The notes: generated from the letters alone by a model not told the origin. A stretch of 53,221 nucleotides of DNA from Oscillospiraceae bacterium (GCA_017460955.1 JAFTZY010000025.1:1-53221); one strand, 5' to 3'; counted from the first letter of the stretch, positions 42,692 through 51,327 are shown. Made by a program: numbers and translations.

Positions 42692-43242
42692 GTGAGGAAC
42701 AGCTCGTCCGCCACTGCTCCCCGACGCTGGCGGGCCTCAAAACAGGCAGCCTGTTCGGGTGCCGCTTTGACAGTCCGGAGGCGCTGCGCTGCGATGTCTG
42801 TGCGCTCAACCGGATGCTCTCGGACAAGGGACTGCGCGTGCTGCCCCTCCAGTACCGCAGCGGCAGGGCGCTGATCTATGTGTTCCGCCCGGAGCGGCTG
42901 CGGCGTGAGCTCGGCGACGAGGCTCACAGCCGTCTGCTCGAGCGCATGGGGTATCCGTGTGCGGCACCGATGGGAAAATGCCTGTCCCGTCTCATGGAGC
43001 GTCTGCGGGAGACGGAGGAATTCCCGCACGAGATCGGCCTGTTCCTCGGGTATCCGCCGGAGGATGTCCAGGGCTTCATTGAAAAGCGTGCCTGCAAGAT
43101 CACGGGCTACTGGAAGGTCTACGGCGACACCGGGAGGGCCTTGCAGACCTTTGCAAGCTACCGGCGGTGTACGGACATTTATCTGAAAAAGTGGAAAAGC
43201 GGTGCCTCCCTGCGCCGGCTTGCCGTCAGGACGGCATCCTGA
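42688..43242 (+). CDS. DUF3793 protein
   Basis: 184 residues typical of DUF3793: LVRHCSPTLAGLKTGSLFGC at the start, ALIYVFRPERLRREL, and EIGLFLGYPPEDVQGFIE near the C-terminus. Several cysteines (C36, C40 and others) are scattered. The family is common in Clostridia beside FeoA/B, flavodoxin and DUF2325 genes, so an iron-related role is inferred. It is translationally coupled to the DUF2325 gene and ends in a strong terminator. Confidence 0.85.
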   Translation: MSEEQLVRHCSPTLAGLKTGSLFGCRFDSPEALRCDVCALNRMLSDKGLRVLPLQYRSGRALIYVFRPERLRRELGDEAHSRLLERMGYPCAAPMGKCLSRLMERLRETEEFPHEIGLFLGYPPEDVQGFIEKRACKITGYWKVYGDTGRALQTFASYRRCTDIYLKKWKSGASLRRLAVRTAS

Positions 43243-43256
43243 GAAAAACAGTTTGC

Positions 43257-43298
43257 ACAGCATGCAGCGTTCTGTCTGCATGCTGTACCTGTTTTTTC
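43257..43298 (+). terminator. Terminator of the DUF2325/DUF3793 operon
   Basis: ACAGCATGCAG (43257-43267) and CTGCATGCTGT (43276-43286) pair perfectly; GTTTTTT follows. Confidence 0.88.
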
Positions 43299-43300
43299 CC

Positions 43301-43329
43301 TTGACGAGGGCGGGGAAATGTGGTATACT
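43301..43329 (+). promoter_or_regulatory. Promoter of the 50-residue membrane protein gene
   Basis: TTGACG (43301-43306) and TATACT (43324-43329) with a 17-base spacer, immediately after the terminator. Confidence 0.75.
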
Positions 43330-43363
43330 ATCATAGAATGAAGTATGAGAGGAGGGATCGCAT

Positions 43364-43516
43364 ATGCTGCCCGCTGCCATCGAAAACAGTGTCGCCACCG
43401 GGGATTCGAGTCACATCCTGCTCTGGATCATCCTGGCCGGGATCGCACTGGCCCTGCTCGTGGTCTCGGCCGTGCTCTCCGTCAAGAACAAGAAGGATGA
43501 CGGGGACAAGCACTGA
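43364..43516 (+). CDS. Single-pass membrane microprotein, 50 residues
   Basis: ATG 43364 lies behind GAGGAGGG. The protein has a short outer part (MLPAAIENSVATGDSSH), one membrane helix (ILLWIILAGIALALLVVSAV) and a charged end (KNKKDDGDKH). It has its own promoter, which argues against a chance frame. No cysteines or known motif. Role unknown; a membrane anchor or regulator is possible. Confidence 0.6.
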   Translation: MLPAAIENSVATGDSSHILLWIILAGIALALLVVSAVLSVKNKKDDGDKH

Positions 43517-43593
43517 ACGTGCTTTGTGCAATATAACTAAATCTCAAGCTGCGCAGGCCGCGAAAATTCTACACAAGCAAAAGGAAGATCCCC

Positions 43594-43622
43594 TTGCAAT
43601 GCCCGGAGAAATATGGTATAAT
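43594..43622 (+). promoter_or_regulatory. Promoter of rpsB-tsf
   Basis: TTGCAA (43594-43599) and TATAAT (43617-43622), spacer 17, extended TG. The leader of about 110 bases holds two small hairpins (GGCA-agg-TGCC and CCCT-gtca-AGGG) that may bear on ribosomal autoregulation; no known leader class was recognised. Confidence 0.8.
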
Positions 43623-43735
43623 AGTAAAGATTTCGCACGCCCCGTTGTTCCGTGGCAAGGTGCCCTGTCAAGGGTTGTCGGACGGATCGGGGGCGGAGGA
43701 TTCAAAAACCAAACATTTTTTAGGAGGAACTACAA

Positions 43736-44482
43736 ATGGGCGTAGTATCAATGAAGCAGCTTCTCGAAGCAGGTGTACACTTCGGTCACCAGACCAGAAG
43801 ATGGAACCCGAAAATGGCTCCGTACATCTTCACAGAGCGCAACGGCATCTATATCATTGACCTGCAGAAGACGGTCAAGAAGCTCGAGGAGGCATATCTC
43901 TTCGTTCGTGACATCTCTGCACAGGGTCAGGAGGTCCTGTTTGTCGGCACCAAGACGCAGGCAAGCGACTCCATCCGTGAAGAGGCTACCCGTGCAGGCG
44001 CACACTATGTCAATGCACGCTGGCTCGGCGGTATGATGACCAACTTCAAGACCATCCAGAGACGGATCCAGCGTCTGGAGCAGCTGCACCAGATGGCTGA
44101 GGACGGCACCTTCGCACTTCTGCCGAAGAAGGAGGTCGTCAAGCTCAACCTCGAGATCGAGCGTCTCGAGAAGTTCATGGGCGGCATCAAGAACATGAAG
44201 AAGCTCCCCGGCGCACTGTTCATCGTTGACCCGCGCAAGGAGAAGATCGCTGTGGCTGAGGCCAAGAAGCTGAACATTCCGATCGTTGCCATCGTGGATA
44301 CCAACTGCGATCCCGATGAGGTGGACTATGTGATCCCCGGCAATGACGATGCCATCCGTGCTGTCAAGCTGATCGCCGGCACCATCGCCAATGCCATCAT
44401 CGAGGGCAGACAGGGTGCGGATGATGCCGCAGCCGAGCAGGCCGCTGCCGCTGCTGACGAGGCAGAAGAGGCCGCTGAATAA
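43736..44482 (+). CDS. rpsB: 30S ribosomal protein S2
   Basis: 248 residues, normal length. [50 protein letters not shown] and [20 protein letters not shown] are hallmark blocks. S2 joins the small subunit late and binds S1 in many bacteria. Start ATG 43736 follows TAGGAGG. The C-terminus is Ala/Glu-rich. First gene of the conserved rpsB-tsf pair; codon use is strongly biased, as expected for high expression. Confidence 0.98.
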   Translation: MGVVSMKQLLEAGVHFGHQTRRWNPKMAPYIFTERNGIYIIDLQKTVKKLEEAYLFVRDISAQGQEVLFVGTKTQASDSIREEATRAGAHYVNARWLGGMMTNFKTIQRRIQRLEQLHQMAEDGTFALLPKKEVVKLNLEIERLEKFMGGIKNMKKLPGALFIVDPRKEKIAVAEAKKLNIPIVAIVDTNCDPDEVDYVIPGNDDAIRAVKLIAGTIANAIIEGRQGADDAAAEQAAAAADEAEEAAE

Positions 44483-44490
44483 GGAAACAG

Positions 44491-44546
44491 ACAGGGATGG
44501 GAGCATTGCCGGTGTGCAGTGCTCCGTGTCCTGTTTTCAAATTTTA
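44491..44546 (+). terminator. Attenuator-like hairpin between rpsB and tsf
   Basis: GGAGCATTG (44500-44508) pairs with CAGTGCTCC (44517-44525) with one G-U; an outer ACAGG/CCTGT adds five pairs, followed by TTTTCAAATTTT. It lies just before the tsf ribosome binding site and probably stops a share of the transcripts. Confidence 0.6.
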
Positions 44547-44566
44547 CAGAAAAGAGGAATACCATT

Positions 44567-45493
44567 ATGGCTAAGATTTCCGTTGCTGATATCAACGAGC
44601 TGCGTCAGATGACCGGCGCAGGCATCATGGATTGCAAGAAGGCACTGACTGAGGCTGAGGGCGACAAGGACAAGGCTGTTCAGCTGCTGCGTGAAAAAGG
44701 TCTGGCTACCCAGGCCAAGAAGGCTGGCCGTGTGGCTGCCGAGGGTCTGGCACTGGCACTGGTCAATGCCGACAACACCGTAGGTGCCGTTGTCGAGGTC
44801 AACATCGAGACCGACTTTGCTGCCAAGAACCCGAAGTTCAAGGAGTTCGTAGAGGCAGTTGCCAATACCGTCATCGCCGAGAATCCGGCCGATGTTGAGG
44901 CACTCAAGAACACCACCATCGCAGGCGGCAGCGTGACCGTTGCCGAGGCTCTGCAGGAGCTGTTCCTGTCCGTTCGTGAGAACATCCAGATCCGCCGCTT
45001 TGCCCGTCTTGAGGGCGATGCCGTTGTCGCTTATGTACACCAGGGCGGCCAGGCAGGTGTTCTGACCGCTGCCAAGACTGCCGCAGGTGCTGCTTCCGCC
45101 GTTCTCGAGGCACTCAAGGACTGTGATTTCCAGGTTGCTGCCATGCATCCGGATTTCCTCGTTCGTGAGGATGTGCCGCAGTCGAGGATCGACGAGGAGA
45201 AGGAGATCATCCTCAAGCAGATGGAGGAGGATCCCAAGCTCGCTTCCAAGCCTGAGCAGGCCAAGGTCAAGATCGCTGAGGGCAAGCTCGGCAAGATCTA
45301 TTCCGAGATCTGCCTGATGGAGCAGAGCTTCGTCAAGGAGAACAAGCTGACTGTCAAGCAGTATGTGGACACCAAGGCCAAGGAGGCAGGTGCCGACATC
45401 GAGATCACCGGCTTTGTTTGCTTCGAGCTCGGTGAGGGCATCGAGAAGAAGGCCGACGACTTCGCAGCTGAGGTCGCCAGCATGATCGGCTAA
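44567..45493 (+). CDS. tsf: Elongation factor Ts
   Basis: 308 residues from ATG 44567 behind AAAGAGG. The N-terminal UBA-like part and core contain LRQMTGAGIMDCKKALTEAE, EVNIETDFAAKNPKF, and VAAMHPDFLVREDVP. The TDF motif that releases GDP from EF-Tu is present. Two core subdomains are followed by the C-terminal extension of bacterial EF-Ts. Co-transcribed with rpsB through the attenuator-like hairpin and ends in a strong terminator. Confidence 0.97.
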   Translation: MAKISVADINELRQMTGAGIMDCKKALTEAEGDKDKAVQLLREKGLATQAKKAGRVAAEGLALALVNADNTVGAVVEVNIETDFAAKNPKFKEFVEAVANTVIAENPADVEALKNTTIAGGSVTVAEALQELFLSVRENIQIRRFARLEGDAVVAYVHQGGQAGVLTAAKTAAGAASAVLEALKDCDFQVAAMHPDFLVREDVPQSRIDEEKEIILKQMEEDPKLASKPEQAKVKIAEGKLGKIYSEICLMEQSFVKENKLTVKQYVDTKAKEAGADIEITGFVCFELGEGIEKKADDFAAEVASMIG

Positions 45494-45516
45494 GCCTGAA
45501 ACGACCACATTTTGGA

Positions 45517-45546
45517 AGAGCAGTCCGGGCGGGCTGCTCTTTTTTA
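45517..45546 (+). terminator. Terminator of rpsB-tsf
   Basis: AGAGCAGTCC (45517-45526) and GGGCTGCTCT (45531-45540) pair around GGGC with one G-T; TTTTTT follows. Confidence 0.88.
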
Positions 45547-45565
45547 TATTTTTTTCGGAAAATAC

Positions 45566-45594
45566 TTGAAAAAAAATCGCAGATGTGATATAAT
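45566..45594 (+). promoter_or_regulatory. Promoter of the signal-peptidase-like gene
   Basis: TTGAAA (45566-45571) and TATAAT (45589-45594), spacer 17. Confidence 0.8.
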
Positions 45595-45629
45595 AGACAG
45601 GAAGATTGCTTTGGAAGGAGATCCCGCCA

Positions 45630-46700
45630 ATGAATGCCAAAAAAAGAGTCGGTTCCGTCTTTGCGGTCCTGCTTGTGATCGTACTGCTGCTCGTTGCAGC
45701 CTCGACTGTCGCCGCCAACGTTATGTTCGCCAATGACCGTGTTCCCAAGATCGGATCCTACTACCTCTATCTGCATGACAGTGCGGATATGGAGCCGGAT
45801 ATTCCGCAGAACACGCTGGTCGTTGCCAAGGAGGCCGGCAATACGAGCCTGTCCCCCGGCAATAAGGTGCTGTGCTATCTGGCCGACGGCAATATGGCAC
45901 TGCGGGTCATTTACCAGATCACGCTCAATGAGGACGGCTCGACCAGCTATTATCCCGGTACTGCCATCGAGCAGGGCAGCGAGCTGACCATTCCGCGCAC
46001 TAACATCTTTGCCATCTGCACCTGGCAGAGTCAGGCACTGTATGAATATGTGACCTTCGCAGCCTCCGTCAGCGGCCTGATGCTGCTGCTCGTGCTCCCC
46101 TGCGTCATCCTCATCATCATGCTCCTCATCAAGATCTACAGAAGCAGCAGTGAGGAAATGGACGAGGAGGAGTATCTCTTCGAGGGGGAGGAAGAAGAGG
46201 AAGAGCCCAAGCCCCGCCGCAAGAAGCGCCAGAGCCCGCTCTATGAGCCCGGACAGGCCCCCGAGGATGAGGAGACGCTTGAGAAGAAGAAGTCCTCCAT
46301 CTCCAAGAACTTCGCAACGAAGCCCGTCAATGAGAATTCCCCGTACCAAAAGGCTGTTCAGGAGCGCACGATGAAGTTCCAGGCCGTATCCGCCCAGCAG
46401 GGCAGTGAATCCCAGCGTGAGGAGGGCGGCACCCAGATCTTCACGCCGCAGAATCCCGAGAGCAAGGATACGCCGACAACGCCCTACCAGCCCAAGCATG
46501 CACAGGATTCCGCTCCCCTGCCCGAGCCGGAGAAGGTGCCCGAGCCGCCCAGAAGTCAGACCCCGAACATCGATGACATCATCAAGCCTACGGAGCTGGC
46601 CGCTGCAAGACCCGGTACGAAGCCAAACAAGAACATCCGGGCGACCGATTCGATCGACGATCTGATCGCCGCGCTCGAGAAGGAAAAGAACAAGCTGTAA
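45630..46700 (+). CDS. Membrane protein resembling a type I signal peptidase without catalytic residues
   Basis: 356 residues from ATG 45630 (GGAAGGAG before it). One helix at about 9-30, an outer domain at 31-140, a second helix at about 148-172, then a long cytoplasmic tail rich in Glu, Pro and Lys. The outer domain reads like SipW-type peptidases (ADMEPDIPQNTLVVAKEAGN, then SPGNKVLCYLADGNMALRVI), but the Ser of SxMxP is Asp53 and the later His of the HRI block is Leu. It is probably a pseudoenzyme, perhaps a scaffold or substrate-binding relative. The tail ends with NIDDIIKPTELAAARPG and DSIDDLIAALEKEKNKL, possible interaction helices. Confidence 0.6.
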   Translation: MNAKKRVGSVFAVLLVIVLLLVAASTVAANVMFANDRVPKIGSYYLYLHDSADMEPDIPQNTLVVAKEAGNTSLSPGNKVLCYLADGNMALRVIYQITLNEDGSTSYYPGTAIEQGSELTIPRTNIFAICTWQSQALYEYVTFAASVSGLMLLLVLPCVILIIMLLIKIYRSSSEEMDEEEYLFEGEEEEEEPKPRRKKRQSPLYEPGQAPEDEETLEKKKSSISKNFATKPVNENSPYQKAVQERTMKFQAVSAQQGSESQREEGGTQIFTPQNPESKDTPTTPYQPKHAQDSAPLPEPEKVPEPPRSQTPNIDDIIKPTELAAARPGTKPNKNIRATDSIDDLIAALEKEKNKL

Positions 46701-46705
46701 TGACG

Positions 46706-46734
46706 ATGCCCCCGGTTTCCCGGGGGCATTTTTG
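46706..46734 (+). terminator. Terminator after the signal-peptidase-like gene
   Basis: ATGCCCCCGG and CCGGGGGCAT pair around TTTC; TTTTTG follows, six bases after the stop codon. Confidence 0.88.
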
Positions 46735-46768
46735 CAGTGTGTGTCAGCGGAAAATACAGCTTCTGCTA

Positions 46769-46797
46769 TTGACGGCACGGGCGATCCATGGTATAAT
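46769..46797 (+). promoter_or_regulatory. Promoter of the GH43 gene
   Basis: TTGACG (46769-46774) and TATAAT (46792-46797), spacer 17, extended TG. Confidence 0.8.
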
Positions 46798-46829
46798 AGG
46801 GCAACGACTGACAACAAGGAGGAATCCCC

Positions 46830-48308
46830 ATGCAATACCGAAACCCCATCATTCCCGGCTTCTTCCCCGATCCGAGCATCTGCCGGGTCGGCGGCAGCTA
46901 CTATCTCGTGTGCAGCTCCTTCCAGTTTTTCCCCGGCGTGCCGCTCTTTGAGAGCCAGGATCTTCTCAACTGGACGCAGATCGGGCATGTGCTGACACGT
47001 CCCTCCCAGCTCCCGCTCGACGATGCCGACTCCGCGGGCGGCATCTATGCACCGACCATCCGCTTTCATAACGGACGCTTCTACATGGTCACCACCAATG
47101 TAACGCACGGCGGCAATTTCTATGTGTACACCGATGACATCCACGGTGCGTGGTCGGATCCGATCTATGTTCAGCAGGACGGCATTGATCCGTCCCTGTA
47201 TTTCGAGGACGGGCACGCCTATTTCATGAGCAACGGCACGGACGATGCAGGCGAGCACGGGATCGTGCAGTGCGAGATCGACATTGCGACCGGCAAGAAG
47301 CTCTCCCCGGCTGTGTGCATCTGGAAGGGCACGGGCGGGCGTTTCCTGGAGAGTCCCCATCTGTACCGAATCGGCGGTCACTACTATCTCATGGCCTCCG
47401 AGGGCGGCACGGAATACGGCCATATGGTGGTGTATGCCCGCAGCAGGTCCCTGTACGGGCCGTATGAGGCAGCGCCGTGCAATCCGGTGCTGACCAACCG
47501 GAACCTGGGCGGCTACGAGCTCCAGGGCTGCGGCCATGCGGACCTCACGGACGACGGGAATGGCAACTGGTGGATGGTCCACCTGGGATTCCGGCAGATC
47601 CATCAGTGGGTGATGCACCACCTCACGGGCCGTGAGGTCTATCTGGCACCTGTGACCTTCACGGAGGACGGCTGGTTCACTGCCGGTGTGGACGGCACGA
47701 ACCGCCTGACGGTGGAAACGGACCGTCTGCCGGCGACCGAACAGAAGCCCCTTCCCGACATCACCTTCCAGAACAGCCGCATCGGGCGCGAGTGGTGCTA
47801 TCTCAAGGCACCGCGACTCACGGATTACAGGTGGGAAAACGGCACGGTCTCCCTTCGCAGTGCGGGCATCACGCTCGATGATCCGAAGGCGGCACCGACC
47901 TTCCTTGGCATCCGCCAGCAGGAGATGGAGCTTGCCATCCGCTGCACGGTGAAGGTCCCCGCACAGGAGGCGGGCCTGACGCTCTACATGACGCCGGAGC
48001 AGCACTATGAGCTTGCCGTCCGGGACGGCAGGGCGTTCTACCGGCTGCGTGTGGGGGATCTTTGCCAGGAATTCGGGAGCGTTCCCGTGGAGGGGGAAGC
48101 CGAGCTCATCATCGAAGCGCATCCACTTAGCTACACCTTCAAGGTGCGCACCGGAGGGACCGAGCAGACACTCGGCTCGGCACAGAGCAAGTACCTGTCC
48201 ACCGAGATCGCCGGGAATTTCACGGGCTTGATGATCGGCCTGTATGCACAGGGGGAGCGCTGCGAGGAATTTGCCGAATTTACGGACTTTTGCTGTCATG
48301 TGAGATAA
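46830..48308 (+). CDS. Glycoside hydrolase family 43 enzyme, beta-xylosidase-like
   Basis: 492 residues with no signal peptide, so intracellular. Five-bladed propeller at about 1-300 with the three catalytic acids: D14 in FFPDPSI (general base), D120 in DGIDPSLY (pKa modulator) and E174 in LESPHLYR (general acid). A C-terminal beta-sandwich at about 310-490 matches the GH43 subfamily 11 type that completes the active site. This group removes xylose or arabinose from oligosaccharides imported by the cell. It starts behind AAGGAGG and stands alone between a promoter and terminator, without a sugar transporter or regulator nearby. Confidence 0.92.
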   Translation: MQYRNPIIPGFFPDPSICRVGGSYYLVCSSFQFFPGVPLFESQDLLNWTQIGHVLTRPSQLPLDDADSAGGIYAPTIRFHNGRFYMVTTNVTHGGNFYVYTDDIHGAWSDPIYVQQDGIDPSLYFEDGHAYFMSNGTDDAGEHGIVQCEIDIATGKKLSPAVCIWKGTGGRFLESPHLYRIGGHYYLMASEGGTEYGHMVVYARSRSLYGPYEAAPCNPVLTNRNLGGYELQGCGHADLTDDGNGNWWMVHLGFRQIHQWVMHHLTGREVYLAPVTFTEDGWFTAGVDGTNRLTVETDRLPATEQKPLPDITFQNSRIGREWCYLKAPRLTDYRWENGTVSLRSAGITLDDPKAAPTFLGIRQQEMELAIRCTVKVPAQEAGLTLYMTPEQHYELAVRDGRAFYRLRVGDLCQEFGSVPVEGEAELIIEAHPLSYTFKVRTGGTEQTLGSAQSKYLSTEIAGNFTGLMIGLYAQGERCEEFAEFTDFCCHVR

Positions 48309-48339
48309 AAAAACAGCCCCTTGCACGGGGCTGTTTTTG
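48307..48339. terminator. Bidirectional terminator between GH43 and the lipoprotein gene
   Basis: ACAGCCCC (48313-48320) and GGGGCTGT (48327-48334) with A7 on the left and T5 on the right, serving both convergent units. Confidence 0.88.
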
Positions 48340-48345
48340 TTGTCT

Positions 48346-49338
48346 TCATTCCTCTGTGAGACCGCACATCGGTTCGACAAGCGCGACCATGGCACGGGCT
48401 GCCTCGTTTTCCGGGAGCTCCAGTGTATCGCCGTAGCGTGCGACCGGAAGGAGGGCAGCGTCCCGCACAAGGTAGAGCGTGGTCCTGCCCATGTCATTTC
48501 CCATGAACGTCACCTCCATGGACAGCGTTTCGGGGATCTGCACGGCCTGGATGTAAGCACGGACGATCTCCTCCGGCGCTGCATGCTCCTCAAAGTCCTG
48601 CGCCTGCTCGTACTGCGCCGTCATCCGTTCAAAAATGACGCTCTCGTCAAACACCATCTCCGGCTCCTCATAGTGCAGCACATTCCCGGAGAGATCATAG
48701 AGCGTATACAGGCTCCGGTCCTCCCACCAGTGATCCTCCTTGACCAGCAAAAACGGCAGGGATTTCGGGGTGCTCGCCTCCCCCTTCACCGTCCGGGCTG
48801 CCACGAAGGCATCCTCGGGCAGGGCGGAGAGCAGCAGCGTCTGGAACGCCTCACTCACGCCGTAGGGCGCTTCATAGCAGCGCTCCCGGCCGCTTGTGAG
48901 GTCCGCTGTCGCAAAGCAGAGCTGCCCCTCGTCCGCCGGTTCCTCCTCCCAGTCATAGTACCGGCTCGTCCAGTAGGTATCCGTGTTCCAGTTACGTACG
49001 GTGTAGTAATATTCCTGCGCAGAGTCCGACACATAGAGTCCCCATCCGCAGTCGTTCTTCATCGCCGTATCCGGATCAAAGGCGCTCCCCCGCCCCGAGA
49101 TCTGCGCAAGGCCCTGCATGGCTTCGATAAAGTCCGTCACAAGGGGCTTGGCATCCTCACGCACATCGTCCCGGAAGGTCAGGATCTCCTCCCGTTCGTG
49201 CCGGGGGACCCAGGCCTCAAAGCGGCACCTGTCCGTGCGGATCCGTGTCTCCCCGTCGGGTGCGGTGAAGGTGGGAGGGGCCGTGCAGCCCATGAGGAGC
49301 ACTGCACTCAGGAGGAGCATGGCTGTGCGCCGCTTCAC
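48346..49338 (-). CDS. Lipoprotein of unknown function in the sigma/VWA operon
   Basis: 330 residues. GTG 49338 is chosen as start since it overlaps the VWA stop (GTGA) and follows GGAG; the signal then ends in LLLMGC (C18 lipidated). The mature part is acidic with many Tyr and Trp (YYYTVRNWNTDTYWTSRYYD, EDHWWEDRSLYTLYDLSGN). No known domain. Its place at the end of an ECF sigma operon suggests a surface stress or sensing role. Could be a small secreted sensor of the anti-sigma system; not proven. Confidence 0.7.
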   Translation of the reverse strand: MKRRTAMLLLSAVLLMGCTAPPTFTAPDGETRIRTDRCRFEAWVPRHEREEILTFRDDVREDAKPLVTDFIEAMQGLAQISGRGSAFDPDTAMKNDCGWGLYVSDSAQEYYYTVRNWNTDTYWTSRYYDWEEEPADEGQLCFATADLTSGRERCYEAPYGVSEAFQTLLLSALPEDAFVAARTVKGEASTPKSLPFLLVKEDHWWEDRSLYTLYDLSGNVLHYEEPEMVFDESVIFERMTAQYEQAQDFEEHAAPEEIVRAYIQAVQIPETLSMEVTFMGNDMGRTTLYLVRDAALLPVARYGDTLELPENEAARAMVALVEPMCGLTEE

Positions 49339-51308
49339 TCCTCCATCTCCCACAGGCGTGCATCCAGGGCATTATACAACTGATCGGGCATGCTGTGGAC
49401 CTCGAGGGTGCCGCCGTTATTGAGCACGAGCCATGCATGGGTATCATCGAGCAGAAACTCGATGCCGTAGAGGTAGTAGGGCTTCTCCGCCCCCTCCAGT
49501 GTCATCTCCTTGCCCTCCGCTCCGTAGTCCTGGTAGGCGACGGTCACATGCAGGCCGTTTGTCTCGCATTCCTCCACATCCTGTGTGGTACACAGGGTCT
49601 GCATCTGTGTATGGGCATTGAGCGAGCGCTCGGCAAGATCGATGAGTGCATCCGCATCGGGCAGCGCGCACTCCCGCCCCTTATACACGCAGCGTACCTC
49701 ATAATCTGCGGTGCGCTCCGTCTTTTCAAGGACTGCCTCCGCTCCGGGATCCGCCGCGGGGGCGCTCCCCTCCGGGAGCAAGCCCTGTGTATAGGCCTCC
49801 TCGACCAGCTCGGAGAATTCCTGACGGTAGGCATCCTGGAGGTCGGTCTGTGCAAGGAGCGTGCGGATCCCGGAATACCCGGCACTGCCCGCAAAGCTGC
49901 TTTCGGACAGGAGCATCCCGAACTCCGCCACGGCTGCGGCAAAGGCGCTGTTGCGCGGGATCTGCTCCTCCTGTGCAGCGGGAAGGGGCGTGTCGATGAG
50001 CTTGCTGTCATCGCTGCCCGGATCCTTGTAGCGCATGTGGAAGGTGCCAAGGGGGGATCCTTCCCCGGCGGGGACGATCTCATAGAGCGCTGTGACGCTG
50101 TGGCCGGAGCCGATCTCCCCGGCATCGACGGTATCATCGTCGAAGTCCTCCTCGGAGAGTATGCGGTTCTCATATCCGATCAGGCGGTAGGAATCGACGG
50201 CATCCTGCGAAAATTCGCACTGGAGCTTGACATCCCCTGCCACGGTGTAGAACGTGCCGCCCATCTCCTGCACCAGCACCTTGCGGGCCTCGACCTCGCT
50301 GTCGATGTACGCATAGTTGCCGTTTCCGTTGTCGGCCAGCGCCTCCATACGGTCATCACCGGGATCGGTGCCGAAGCCCAGCACGGACAGGTACACGCCG
50401 CTCTTGCGCTGCGCCTCGATGAGCGCGGTCAGCTCCTCCGGGGTGGACGGGCCGACATTCAGATCGCCGTCCGTACACAGCAGCACGCGGTTGTTGCCGC
50501 CCTCAATGAAGTTTTCCTGCGCGATCTGGTAGGCACGCTCGATGCCGGCTGCACCGGCGGTCGACCCGCCGGCCTCCAGACCGTCCACGGCATCGGTGAT
50601 CGTGAGGGTGTCCGTTCCGCTCACGCCCTCGAGCACGACGCGGTCCCCGTCGGCATAGGTCACAAGCGAGATGCGGTCATCCGCCCGCAGCTCCCCGGCC
50701 AGCAGATGCAGCGCCTTCTGCACAAGGGGGAGCTTGCCGTCCCAGTACATCGAGCCGCTCACATCCACCAGGAACACCAGATTCATCGGCGCTCTGTCGG
50801 ACAGGTCGATGCGCTGTGCCTGGAGTCCGATGAGCAGAAGTTCATGGGAGGGCTCCCACGGGCAGGCCGACAGCTCGGTCGTCACGGAAAGCGGGGCATC
50901 CCCCTCCGGTGCCGGATAGCTGTAGCCGAAATAGTTGACCATCTCCTCGATGCGCACGGCATCCGGGTCCACCCAGCCGTCACGGATCATCCGGCGCACA
51001 TTGCTGTAGCTTGCCGTATCCACATCCGCCGAAAAGGTGCTCACCGGCTGCTCGGCGGTGCTGATGAATGCGTTTTCCGTTCTCTCCGCGTAGGTCCCCT
51101 CACCCACGGCCATGTCATAGTCGAGGTAGGCCTCGCCCTCGGCTGCGTACTGATAGCTGTTATCGGCAACACCTGCCGCCATATCACCCTTCACAGCGTT
51201 CAGCGTCCTGTTCCCGCCGTCCGCCGATTCGTCCTTGCTGCCGCAGCCTGCCAGTGTGAGTACCTGCACACCGGCCAGGAGCGCTGCCATCCATCTTGCT
51301 CGTTTCAT
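49335..51308 (-). CDS. VWA-domain lipoprotein, YfbK-like
   Basis: 657 residues from ATG 51308 behind GGGAGG. Lipobox LTLAGC (C22). The YfbK-type N-terminal part is STFSADVDTASYSNVRRMIR and EEMVNYFGYSYPAP; a VWA domain follows with MIDAS DVSGSMYWDGKLP, then a long C-terminal DUF3520-like part (SLVTYADGDR, LLCTDGDLNVGPSTPEEL). VWA domains bind metal and partner proteins. The extra 150 residues at the C-terminus (from about 520) are not in short YfbK forms. It follows the anti-sigma gene across a small palindromic element. Confidence 0.85.
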   Translation of the reverse strand: MKRARWMAALLAGVQVLTLAGCGSKDESADGGNRTLNAVKGDMAAGVADNSYQYAAEGEAYLDYDMAVGEGTYAERTENAFISTAEQPVSTFSADVDTASYSNVRRMIRDGWVDPDAVRIEEMVNYFGYSYPAPEGDAPLSVTTELSACPWEPSHELLLIGLQAQRIDLSDRAPMNLVFLVDVSGSMYWDGKLPLVQKALHLLAGELRADDRISLVTYADGDRVVLEGVSGTDTLTITDAVDGLEAGGSTAGAAGIERAYQIAQENFIEGGNNRVLLCTDGDLNVGPSTPEELTALIEAQRKSGVYLSVLGFGTDPGDDRMEALADNGNGNYAYIDSEVEARKVLVQEMGGTFYTVAGDVKLQCEFSQDAVDSYRLIGYENRILSEEDFDDDTVDAGEIGSGHSVTALYEIVPAGEGSPLGTFHMRYKDPGSDDSKLIDTPLPAAQEEQIPRNSAFAAAVAEFGMLLSESSFAGSAGYSGIRTLLAQTDLQDAYRQEFSELVEEAYTQGLLPEGSAPAADPGAEAVLEKTERTADYEVRCVYKGRECALPDADALIDLAERSLNAHTQMQTLCTTQDVEECETNGLHVTVAYQDYGAEGKEMTLEGAEKPYYLYGIEFLLDDTHAWLVLNNGGTLEVHSMPDQLYNALDARLWEMEE

Positions 51309-51327
51309 TCCAATTCCTCCCTTGTCT

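Noticed and set aside
45405..48497. A 1030-codon open frame on the minus strand across tsf, the signal-peptidase-like gene and GH43
   Set aside because: It has no domain signature, is antisense to well-supported genes with promoters and terminators, and contains those terminators. Long antisense frames arise from the GC-rich codon bias here.
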